A stretch of 5,952 nucleotides of DNA from Dehalococcoidia bacterium. Its GTDB lineage: Bacteria > Chloroflexota > Dehalococcoidia > Lucifugimonadales > Lucifugimonadaceae. The stretch spans positions 1 to 5,952 of the forward strand of contig JANQEF010000295.1 of assembly GCA_028278465.1 (NCBI GenBank), in the 5' to 3' direction. Below are positions 1 to 5,917 of the stretch, one piece after another. The notes below the pieces were generated by a model, which was given only the letters and a program-made list of their open reading frames with translations, searched no databases and had not been told where the DNA came from. The translations under genes and the position numbers were made by a program. Position 1 is the stretch's first letter. Each line of letters opens with the position of its first letter.

Positions 1-373
1 CCTCTTCAGCGGCGGAGCCGGTTGGAGGAGCGATGCCACGGACCTGCCCGCTCACAACCTCGAGCGGCGCGATCGTGTTGACGCAGATCTTGCCGCGCAG
101 CTGCCTGCTGATCGAATGCAGCGTGGCGATCATCCCGGAGTAGGGAACGGTGAGGAACGCCACTTCGCACTCTGCCGCCGCCGCCTCATTCGTGGCGCCG
201 GAGAAGTTCTCGGCGGTCTCCTCGCTCCCGCAGGTCGCGGCAAGCTCACGCGCCGTCTCGATGGCGCGGCCCTCGTCTCGCGAGCCGATGATGACATCGT
301 GTCCGGCCAGGGCAAGCTGCATCGCCAGCCCGCGCCCCTCGGGACCCGTGCCGCCTATCAAGCCGATATTCAA
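1..373 (-). CDS. npdG: NADPH-dependent F420 reductase (F420H2:NADP+ oxidoreductase), N-terminal part
   Basis: The protein transfers hydride between coenzyme F420 and NADP(H) in the cytoplasm. Reading leftward from 373, 124 codons are visible and the C-terminus lies outside the window (the family is usually a little over 200 residues). The N-terminus, MNIGLIGGTGPEGRGLA, is a Rossmann glycine-rich loop (residues 4-15). It is followed by IIGSRD (28-33), whose Ser-Arg pair is where this family binds the NADP 2'-phosphate, then FLTVPYSG (73-80) and VNTIAPLE (98-105), both typical of NpdG. The tail TGSAAEE also matches the family's GSAAEQ region. The start must be TTG at 371-373: an in-frame TAA stands three codons upstream (380-382) and the nucleotide-binding loop begins directly after it. 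The ribosome binding site is weak. The gene diverges from the FAH-family gene across 146 bp. The F420 assignment comes from family resemblance; a related NADP-binding reductase is the main alternative. Confidence 0.85.
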   Translation of the reverse strand, partial: MNIGLIGGTGPEGRGLAMQLALAGHDVIIGSRDEGRAIETARELAATCGSEETAENFSGATNEAAAAECEVAFLTVPYSGMIATLHSISRQLRGKICVNTIAPLEVVSGQVRGIAPPTGSAAEE

Positions 374-404
374 GTCCGGTTATCCAGATACTGTTTCATC
401 TGCT

Positions 405-433
405 TTGACACGGCCATCGGGCCATCGTAGCAT
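405..433 (+). promoter_or_regulatory. Predicted sigma70-type promoter for the FAH-family gene
   Basis: A perfect -35 box TTGACA (405-410) is followed after exactly 17 bp by TAGCAT (428-433), which matches four of six TATAAT positions, including the first two and the last. Transcription would start near 440, leaving a leader of about 80 nt before the ATG at 520. The spacer contains two perfect tandem copies of GGCCATCG (412-419 and 420-427). No equally good promoter is visible for the divergent npdG. Confidence 0.5.
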
Positions 434-519
434 CCGGCACCTTCGCCGCAACCCGCCGCCGCCAGTTCAAACCGGTGTCGAAAACGGGTCAAATCGCGCT
501 ATTGACGGACACCTGACAC

Positions 520-1407
520 ATGCGTTTCTACCAGTTCACTGTAAACGGCCGAAGACACGTGGGAGTTGAGACGTCGCCGGGGCAGGTCACCGACCTGACC
601 TCGATCGAGCCGCGACTTCAGCGGACGAACGACGTGCTCAACGCGGCGGCCATCACCGGTTCGACTGCGGACGAGGTCGCCAACGGTGTTCTTCAACGTG
701 GCGGTGGAGATGCTCACTCCTACGAATCGCTAAACGGCGGCTCTGCGACGCTACTGCCGCCGCTCGACGCTCCGGAGGTGTGGGCGTTCGGCGTGACGTA
801 CATGGACTCCATGCGTGAGCGGCAGGCGGAGAGCGGAACGCCGGACGTCTACGCCAAGGTGTACAACGCAGACAGGCCAGAGGCGTTCTTCAAGGCGACC
901 GGGGAGCGCGTGCAGCCGCCGTTTGCGGATGTCGGCATCAGGGCCGATTCGGGATGGGATGTTCCGGAGCCGGAGCTCGCATTCGTCATCTTCGACGGCA
1001 AGATCGTTGGCTACACCGTCGGCAACGACATGAGCAGCCGTACCATCGAGGGCGAAAACCCTCTCTATCTACCGCAGGCGAAGGTCTACGACCGCTCGGT
1101 CTCGTTCGGCCCCTGCTTCGTGACGGCGGAGTCGATCGCCGACCCACAGGCGCTCGATGTGATCCTGACGATAGAGCGCGACGGCAAGCAGGCGTTCCAG
1201 GGGGCGGCAAACACATCGAGCATGAAGCGCGACTGCGCCTATCTTGCCGACTGGCTGCAGCGGCACAACAGTGTGCCCGATGCGACTGTAGTCCTGACCG
1301 GCACCGGAACGATCCCGCCGCCTGAATTCACACTTGCGGACGGCGACGTGGTGTCGATCGAGATCGAAAGCATCGGAACGCTGGTTAACACCGTAGTGAC
1401 TGTCTAG
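520..1407 (+). CDS. FAH-superfamily enzyme, 2-keto-3-deoxy-D-arabinonate dehydratase-like
   Basis: This is a 295-residue fumarylacetoacetate hydrolase superfamily protein, probably cytoplasmic and Mg2+-dependent. Its closest resemblance from memory is the archaeal 2-keto-3-deoxy-D-arabinonate dehydratase (KdaD, about 298 residues), which dehydrates the sugar acid to 2-oxoglutarate semialdehyde in oxidative pentose breakdown. Shared blocks run in order: PEVWAFGVTY (85-94), KVYNADRPEAFFKAT (113-127), the metal-binding PEPELA with E150 and E152, GYTVGNDMSSR with D170 (164-174), and ENPLYLPQAKVYD with K188 (179-191), then FGPCFVT and the C-terminal IGTLVN. The E-x-E...D metal triad is intact. The ENPLYLPQ block separates this group from ordinary FAH hydrolases and isomerases. 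ATG at 520 gives the expected N-terminus; only a weak GGA (507-509) precedes it. The exact sugar acid is inferred, and bacterial GguC/AraD1-like dehydratases are alternatives. The fold is certain; the substrate is not. Confidence 0.85.
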   Translation: MRFYQFTVNGRRHVGVETSPGQVTDLTSIEPRLQRTNDVLNAAAITGSTADEVANGVLQRGGGDAHSYESLNGGSATLLPPLDAPEVWAFGVTYMDSMRERQAESGTPDVYAKVYNADRPEAFFKATGERVQPPFADVGIRADSGWDVPEPELAFVIFDGKIVGYTVGNDMSSRTIEGENPLYLPQAKVYDRSVSFGPCFVTAESIADPQALDVILTIERDGKQAFQGAANTSSMKRDCAYLADWLQRHNSVPDATVVLTGTGTIPPPEFTLADGDVVSIEIESIGTLVNTVVTV

Positions 1408-1429
1408 GACCGGCCGTAGCGTTCGGTCT
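1407..1429 (+). terminator. Weak stem-loop after the FAH-family gene
   Basis: GACCG (1408-1412) can pair with CGGTC (1424-1428), extended by G-U pairs on both sides around a 9-nt loop. It begins at the last base of the stop codon. No T-tract follows, so intrinsic termination is doubtful. It may be only a 3'-end hairpin. Confidence 0.2.
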
Positions 1430-1443
1430 GAGTGGCGCCGAGA

Positions 1444-1449
1444 TTGACA
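1444..1449 (+). promoter_or_regulatory. Isolated TTGACA (-35-like) box upstream of the lipoprotein gene
   Basis: A perfect TTGACA lies 78 bp before the proposed start of the lipoprotein gene. It is in the only sizeable gap before the lipoprotein-moxR-DUF58-DUF4129 run, so a promoter is expected near here. No TATAAT-like hexamer stands at 16-18 bp (the sequence there is GGCGTT-like), so only half a promoter can be supported. Confidence 0.25.
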
Positions 1450-1526
1450 CGACTCCCGAGGTACGCGGCGTTTTCTCGTTCCACTGCTGCGATTTTCACG
1501 ACAGGAGATGCCTGGACAGCTACCTG

Positions 1527-2153
1527 TTGACGACCGAAGCCCCAAAAACCGCTGCACTCAGCCGAAAGGCCCGGCGCACAGCGCTAAGCATTGCCTTTGC
1601 CTGCTCCGTTGCCTTATTCGCGGCATGCGGCACCGACTTCGCCGAGCCGCCTCTGGTCGGCGCACGTCCCGACACGCCGGTCCCGCAGGCGACCGTGTTT
1701 CGCGTCCTGCCGGTAACTCCGGTCGCAACTCCGACACCGCTTCCCACCGCTGTCGGGCCAGATGGCTCGATCCAACGACAGTTCCCCGCGGAGATCGATC
1801 CTTCACGTGCCGGGAGTGGGTTGCCGTCGGACGCAGTGATGGGCATCTGGGCCGAGTACCTGGCAGACAGCAGGCTGATCGTGGAAGGACGCCTCGTAGA
1901 TGTTCACCTCTGCGGCGACGGAACGCTGTTCCCGGGATCGACGTCCACCTTTGTAAACGCGGGCACCTGGGGCCTGCGGCCTTCGTCTGCCGAGTGGTAC
2001 GAGGTTATCCTTGGTCGCGAGTTCCGGCCCGGGCGGATCTCAGGGTTTGCTACGTTGTCCCGGGTAGGCAACGCAACCGTTTCGAAGAACGATGGTCTCG
2101 CCGTGGTCTCGGTCACTGATTCAGACCTCTGCGGCGAGATTGGAGACCTGTAG
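1527..2153 (+). CDS. Putative secreted lipoprotein of unknown function
   Basis: This is a 208-residue protein I do not recognise. It begins with a basic n-region (residues 13-17 RKARR), a hydrophobic stretch (about 19-32) and a lipobox-like FAAC, giving a likely lipidated Cys34 outside the cytoplasmic membrane. A Pro/Thr-rich linker follows (about 48-76, with TPVATPTPLPT), then a globular C-terminal domain (about 100-208). That domain has LCGDG (128-132), GTW (146-148) and a second cysteine at 202 that could form a disulfide with C129. The LCGDG...GTW spacing recalls small beta-rich secreted domains, but this is only an impression. The start is uncertain. TTG at 1527 lacks a good ribosome binding site. 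A strong AGGAG at 1503-1507 is better placed for an in-frame CTG at 1512, which would add five residues. The ATG at 1508 is in another frame that reads as arginine-rich nonsense. The gene ends 44 bp before moxR, so the two may be co-transcribed. Confidence 0.7.
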   Translation: MTTEAPKTAALSRKARRTALSIAFACSVALFAACGTDFAEPPLVGARPDTPVPQATVFRVLPVTPVATPTPLPTAVGPDGSIQRQFPAEIDPSRAGSGLPSDAVMGIWAEYLADSRLIVEGRLVDVHLCGDGTLFPGSTSTFVNAGTWGLRPSSAEWYEVILGREFRPGRISGFATLSRVGNATVSKNDGLAVVSVTDSDLCGEIGDL

Positions 2154-2197
2154 CGCTGGCGATTTCACGAGCAGCCGAAGACGGCACCGAGACCGAT

Positions 2198-3142
2198 GTG
2201 AGTTCGGTCCAGAGGCTCGCGGCCTCCGTTCGTGAAAACGTTCAGACCGTGATCGTCGGAAAGCCGGAGGCGATCAACCTCGCCATCGTGGCGCTCCTCT
2301 GCCGCGGCCACGCGCTGATCGAGGACGTTCCCGGCACCGGCAAGACGACGATGGCAAAGGCGCTCTCGGCTTCGCTCGGCTGCGACTTTCACCGCATCCA
2401 GTTCACGCCCGACCTCGTTCCCGGCGATGTGCTCGGCGTCAACTTCTTCAACAGTTCGAAAGCCGAGTTCGAGTTTCGGCCCGGCCCGATCTTCTCGCAG
2501 GTGCTTCTCGCAGACGAGATCAACCGCGCTACGCCGCGCACACAGTCGGCGCTGCTGGAGGCGATGCAGGAGTCGCAGGCCAGCATCGATGGCGTCACTT
2601 CCGACCTGCCTCAGCCGTTCTTCGTGCTGGCGACGCTGAACCCGGTCGAGATGGAAGGTACGTTTCCACTGCCTGAGGCGCAGCTCGACCGCTTCGTTCT
2701 GCGGATCTCTATCGGATATCCGTCGGCCGAGGAAGAGTCAGCGATGCTGGAGCGTTTTCGAGGCGCAGGCCAGAAGCTGGACACGGACGCGGTCGCGGCG
2801 CCGGCAGACATCGTCGCCGCGCAGGGAGTTGTGGACACTGTCGCTGTCGATGAAACGGTGCGCGAGTACCTGTTGAGGATCATCGCCGGGACGCGCGATT
2901 CGAGAGACCTGCGACTTGGCGCCAGCCCGCGTGCTTCTCTTGCCCTGCAACACGCAGCGCAGGCGCGGGCGGCGATGGACGGCCGGAGTTACGTCCTGCC
3001 TGACGATGTGAAGCAGCTCGCCGTCCCGGTGCTCAGCCACCGCGTAGTCCTCGACTCGTCGGCTCACCTGCGCGGGCGCTCCGCCGAAGAGGCGATATCG
3101 GCGATCCTCGACGCTACAGAGGTGCCGATAGAGAAGGACTGA
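2198..3142 (+). CDS. moxR: MoxR-family AAA+ ATPase
   Basis: This is a cytoplasmic AAA+ ATPase of the MoxR family, thought to act as a chaperone that matures or activates partner complexes together with VWA-type proteins. At 314 residues it has the usual family length and all key motifs: Walker A VPGTGKTT (44-51, K49), Walker B LLADEINR (103-110, D106/E107), sensor 1 LATLNP (144-149, N148), the MoxR signature EGTFPLPEAQLDRF (153-166) with the arginine-finger R165, and sensor 2 GASPRA (241-246, R245). The C-terminal lid domain (about 195-314) is complete. The GTG at 2198 is chosen because it puts the N-terminus where MoxR proteins start. An ATG two bases earlier is followed at once by TGA. The frame is open further upstream, so a slightly longer protein cannot be excluded. 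The ribosome binding site is weak (GAG at 2189-2191). The DUF58 gene follows after 13 bp. Confidence 0.95.
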   Translation: MSSVQRLAASVRENVQTVIVGKPEAINLAIVALLCRGHALIEDVPGTGKTTMAKALSASLGCDFHRIQFTPDLVPGDVLGVNFFNSSKAEFEFRPGPIFSQVLLADEINRATPRTQSALLEAMQESQASIDGVTSDLPQPFFVLATLNPVEMEGTFPLPEAQLDRFVLRISIGYPSAEEESAMLERFRGAGQKLDTDAVAAPADIVAAQGVVDTVAVDETVREYLLRIIAGTRDSRDLRLGASPRASLALQHAAQARAAMDGRSYVLPDDVKQLAVPVLSHRVVLDSSAHLRGRSAEEAISAILDATEVPIEKD

Positions 3143-3144
3143 GC

Positions 3145-3150
3145 GGGAGG
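3145..3150 (+). promoter_or_regulatory. Ribosome binding site of the DUF58 gene
   Basis: GGGAGG lies 5 nt before ATG 3156 and 2 nt after the moxR stop codon. It is the clearest Shine-Dalgarno sequence in the window and fixes the DUF58 start. Confidence 0.75.
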
Positions 3151-3155
3151 CCGCG

Positions 3156-4487
3156 ATGTTTCTGCCGGGCCGGTGGGTTGGCCAGGCCCCGGAAGACCCC
3201 GGCAAGGTGCTCCGGGACCTCTTCGTCGTCCTGCTGTTGATCGTCATCATCGTCGGCGCCGCAACCGGCAACGCGCTGGTCGTCGCCCTTAGCGGTCTCG
3301 CCTTCGTGGTAGCCGTCACTGCTCGAACATGGTCCGCGCTCTCGCTGGAAGAGATCTCGTACAGCCTGTCCAGTGAGACGACGCACGCTTTCATCGGTGA
3401 CGAGATCGAGATGGTGATCCGCGTCGAGAACCGGAAGCCGCTGCCGTTGCCGTGGCTTCGCATCCATGAGTTCATCCCGCAGGGGCTAGAGATCGTGGGG
3501 CGTGAGGACGACTTCATCGACTACATGGGCGGCACACCTCTTGACGAAGCGGTCAGCCTCGGAAGGTACGAGCGACTGCGTCGCCGGCACCGGATTCGCG
3601 CCCTTAGCCGCGGCCACTACCACTTCGGTCCCGCTGACCTGACGAGCGGCGACCTCTTCGGCCTCTATCTGCGCAGTGCGAAGATCACCCGGCACGAGTG
3701 GAACCTGGTCATCTATCCGGACACTATCCCATTGCCCGGCCTGGAGCTTTCCATGGCGCGCCCGATAGGCGACACGAAGACCCGAAAGCCGGTGTGGCGC
3801 GACCCGACTCGCCCGGCAGGGGTGCGGGAGTATCGTCCGGGAGATCCGGTCAAGAGCATCGACTGGAAGTCGACGGCGCGGCGCAACGAGCTGTTCGTGA
3901 AGGTCTACGACCCGAGCGTTTCTCAGTACGCGGTGGTGCTGGTCGAGGGCACCACGACCGTACGACCGTGGGAAGGGTTCCGCCTAGATGTTCTTGAGGC
4001 ACTCGCAAGCTGCGCTGGCTCGGTGGCGAGGCAGGCGCTTGAATCCGGCTTCAGGACCGGGCTTGTCGTCAACTCGACGCTGAGCCTGGGCGGGCGGAAC
4101 GTGATCAAGCCCGCGTCCGGGCCAACCCAGTTTGCAGAGGTGCTGGAGGCGCTGGCCATGATGCGACCGGCCACCATGAGCAGCCTGCAGCAGCTGGCGC
4201 TGGCGAACGCCCGCGACGCCATCCCTTCAGGAGCGACCATCTTCTACGTCGCGGGACAGCTTCGCGAAGGCGCAGTCGCCTACGTATCGGAGCTTGCGCG
4301 ACGCGGCCACCCGGTCTCCACACTATGGGTTGGACGCGAGGACCCGCCTGAGATTCCAGACCTGAACATCGCCGACTACCGGTCGCTATTCGGCATCGGG
4401 AGCAACTCCGAAGAGTCCATGTTCCGCCGGCCTGCTGCAAAACAGCAGATGGGCGACGAGCTCGGGGAGATGGCGCCACTTGGCTGA
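3156..4487 (+). CDS. DUF58 domain protein, membrane-anchored, VWA-like
   Basis: This 443-residue protein is the usual genetic partner of MoxR. Two closely spaced hydrophobic segments (about 22-37 and 40-56) form an N-terminal membrane hairpin. A region of about 65-190 reads as a beta-sandwich-like stretch and includes FGPADLTSGDLFGL (157-170) and VIYPDTIPLPG. The DUF58 signature REYRPGDPVKSIDWKSTAR follows at 224-242, and then a VWA-like fold (about 257-400). The first strand of that fold reads AVVLVEGTTT (259-268), where classical VWA domains carry DxSxS, so metal binding through a standard MIDAS site looks absent. The tail (about 405-443) is probably disordered. The ATG start is supported by GGGAGG at 3145-3150. 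The stop overlaps the next gene by 8 bp, so translational coupling is likely. The family is certain. The precise role is not known; for related operons it is assumed to be scaffolding or chaperoning of an envelope protein with MoxR. Confidence 0.93.
   Translation: MFLPGRWVGQAPEDPGKVLRDLFVVLLLIVIIVGAATGNALVVALSGLAFVVAVTARTWSALSLEEISYSLSSETTHAFIGDEIEMVIRVENRKPLPLPWLRIHEFIPQGLEIVGREDDFIDYMGGTPLDEAVSLGRYERLRRRHRIRALSRGHYHFGPADLTSGDLFGLYLRSAKITRHEWNLVIYPDTIPLPGLELSMARPIGDTKTRKPVWRDPTRPAGVREYRPGDPVKSIDWKSTARRNELFVKVYDPSVSQYAVVLVEGTTTVRPWEGFRLDVLEALASCAGSVARQALESGFRTGLVVNSTLSLGGRNVIKPASGPTQFAEVLEALAMMRPATMSSLQQLALANARDAIPSGATIFYVAGQLREGAVAYVSELARRGHPVSTLWVGREDPPEIPDLNIADYRSLFGIGSNSEESMFRRPAAKQQMGDELGEMAPLG
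4464..4469 (+). promoter_or_regulatory. Ribosome binding site of the DUF4129-like gene
   Basis: GGGGAG lies inside the end of the DUF58 gene, 10 nt before the TTG at 4480. It supports that start and coupling of the two genes. The ATG at 4470 is in the DUF58 reading frame and is not a competing start. Confidence 0.55.
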
Positions 4488-5889
4488 AGGCAGGTCAAAG
4501 CTCATCCTCATCTCGGTCGCCGTCGCCGAAAGCGTCTGGCTGTTCGCGCTCTTCTCCGTGCTAGGGCTGATCGGCGACCTCGGCGGTTCACCGCTGCCGT
4601 GGCTCACCATCCTCGCCCTCCTGCTGATATCGATCGGCACCGGCTTCGTGCTGGGAGCGACGGAAGGCGACGAGGTTTCGATCGCAATAAGGCAATCGCT
4701 GTTTGGCCTCGTCGTCATCTACCTGCTGCTGGGCACAGGCACGTTCCTGGGCGGCACGACGTTCGATATCGGGTGGCTCGTCAGGCTGGTCTCCGGCGAG
4801 CTGAGCGCGAACGCTGCGGTCTCGGCGATCTTCGGCCTGCTGATCTCGATCTGGCTATGGCGGCACGGACTGCGTCTGGGCACCGACCGCTATCCCGAGG
4901 ACAGGCTGGCCCGGATCTTCAAGGTCGGTATCGGAGTGCTGGCAATAGCGGCGCTCATCGACCAGGCAAGCTCGGAGGACATCAGCGCCGGCCCTCTGCT
5001 GGTGCCGTTCTTCGCGGCGACCCTGGTCGGGCTGGCGGTCGGCAGGCTGCCGGAGAGCGGCGTGGGCAGGAAGACCGGCGAGTGGGCTCGCATCATCGCG
5101 TTCTCAGTGTTCGGTGTGATGGGGATCGGCCTGCTGATCGGTCTCTTCGGAGGGCTGTATGGCAACGGCGGCGTGCGGCTGTTGTTCGTCGGCTGGGGCC
5201 TGCTAGTCGACGGCTTCCTGTGGGTCATCAGGTTCCCGGTCACCTGGGCGACGGCGGTGCTCGAGTGGCTGCTGAACCTGCTGGCAAGGGATGGCGACCA
5301 GCGGCAGGAGCGAACGGAGCCGCCACAGTCGGCGAACGAGATCCTTGGCAGAGAGCCGGACCAGATGGCGGAGGCAGGAAACGCCACTGTCGACACTATC
5401 CTGAACATTCTTCAGTACCCGGCGATTGCGCTAATCATCATCCTGGCCTTCTTCCTGCTGGCGATGGCGTTCCGCAGGTTCGGCGCCAGGAGCGACAACG
5501 ACGGTGACGAGGAACGGGAGTCGATTCGCTCTGAGCTCGACACCTCCGGCGACATGTCTCGCCTGATCAGCGGGCTGATGCCGGGCTGGCTGCGGCGTAA
5601 ACGAGGACGGGACTGGCGACACCCGGACGAGCCCGGTTTCGCCGAGGTGTTCAGGCTCTACTTCGACTCGATCAGGCTCGGTGTCAAGTGGGGCATGGAG
5701 TTTCATCCGCAGATGACCCCGGCCGAGCGCCTGCCGATGCTCCAGGCCGCGCTGCCCGGCGCGCCGGTGCAGGAGCTGACAAGCCGCTTCAACGCTGCCT
5801 GCTACGGGAGGATCCCGACCGACCCTGAGACAGTAGAGGATCTACGCCAGCGCATCAGCGCTGCGGAAGACGAACTGAAGAACCGCTGA
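4480..5889 (+). CDS. Polytopic membrane protein with C-terminal DUF4129-like domain (TgpA-like, no transglutaminase core)
   Basis: This 469-residue protein has about eight hydrophobic segments in its N-terminal half (near 8-31, 39-60, 71-91, 110-128, 146-161, 170-189, 203-225 and 232-266). A short polar loop (about 268-306) and one more membrane segment (about 313-331) follow. The charged C-terminal tail holds a helical region at about 385-460 (FRLYFDSIRLGVKWG, then MTPAERLPMLQAALPG, then FNAACYG at 437-443). This matches the DUF4129 pattern found at the end of TgpA-like transglutaminases, where a TP.E motif is followed by a helix and an ARYG-like element. In those proteins a transglutaminase core sits between the membrane block and the last membrane helix. 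Here only about 40 residues occupy that place and no Cys/His/Asp catalytic pattern is visible. The TTG start overlaps the DUF58 stop by 8 bp and is preceded by GGGGAG. Its position third after MoxR and DUF58 fits the TgpA slot. The membrane topology is secure and the DUF4129 call is moderately secure. Confidence 0.8.
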   Translation: MAEGRSKLILISVAVAESVWLFALFSVLGLIGDLGGSPLPWLTILALLLISIGTGFVLGATEGDEVSIAIRQSLFGLVVIYLLLGTGTFLGGTTFDIGWLVRLVSGELSANAAVSAIFGLLISIWLWRHGLRLGTDRYPEDRLARIFKVGIGVLAIAALIDQASSEDISAGPLLVPFFAATLVGLAVGRLPESGVGRKTGEWARIIAFSVFGVMGIGLLIGLFGGLYGNGGVRLLFVGWGLLVDGFLWVIRFPVTWATAVLEWLLNLLARDGDQRQERTEPPQSANEILGREPDQMAEAGNATVDTILNILQYPAIALIIILAFFLLAMAFRRFGARSDNDGDEERESIRSELDTSGDMSRLISGLMPGWLRRKRGRDWRHPDEPGFAEVFRLYFDSIRLGVKWGMEFHPQMTPAERLPMLQAALPGAPVQELTSRFNAACYGRIPTDPETVEDLRQRISAAEDELKNR

Positions 5890-5917
5890 AGTCTCAGCCC
5901 CGGAGTCTCAGCCCCGG
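5890..5917. repeat. Perfect 14-bp tandem duplication
   Basis: AGTCTCAGCCCCGG occurs twice head to tail (5890-5903 and 5904-5917), starting at the first base after the stop codon of the DUF4129-like gene. It appears to be a recent local duplication in a converging intergenic region. Confidence 0.9.

Noticed and set aside
502..507. TTGACG as a -35 box before the FAH-family gene
   Set aside because: It is only 12 nt from the ATG, so no -10 box or leader would fit.
116..569. Plus-strand open frames opposite npdG
   Set aside because: The minus-strand reading gives a clear NADP-binding Rossmann N-terminus; the plus frames have biased composition and no motif.
1069..1557. Minus-strand open frame of 162 codons over the FAH-family gene
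   Set aside because: It is antisense to a gene with intact catalytic motifs and has no recognisable motif of its own.
1508..2119. ATG-initiated frame of 203 codons overlapping the lipoprotein gene, with AGGAG next to it
   Set aside because: The translation is arginine-rich and featureless, the AGGAG directly abuts the ATG with no spacing, and the other frame shows a signal peptide, lipobox and linker.
2738..3517. Minus-strand open frame of 259 codons across the moxR/DUF58 junction
   Set aside because: It lies antisense to two well-supported genes, its composition is Ser/Arg/Thr-rich without motifs, and it is explained by the GC-rich wobble pattern of those genes.
4599..5507. Plus-strand open frame of 302 codons inside the DUF4129-like gene
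   Set aside because: It is arginine/glycine-rich and has no hydrophobic or family pattern. The overlapping frame shows clear membrane segments and a C-terminal domain.
5885..5898. GCTGA/TCAGC hairpin at the DUF4129-like stop as a terminator
   Set aside because: The stem is only 5 bp with a 4-nt loop and no T-tract, so it is likely chance within the repeat region.
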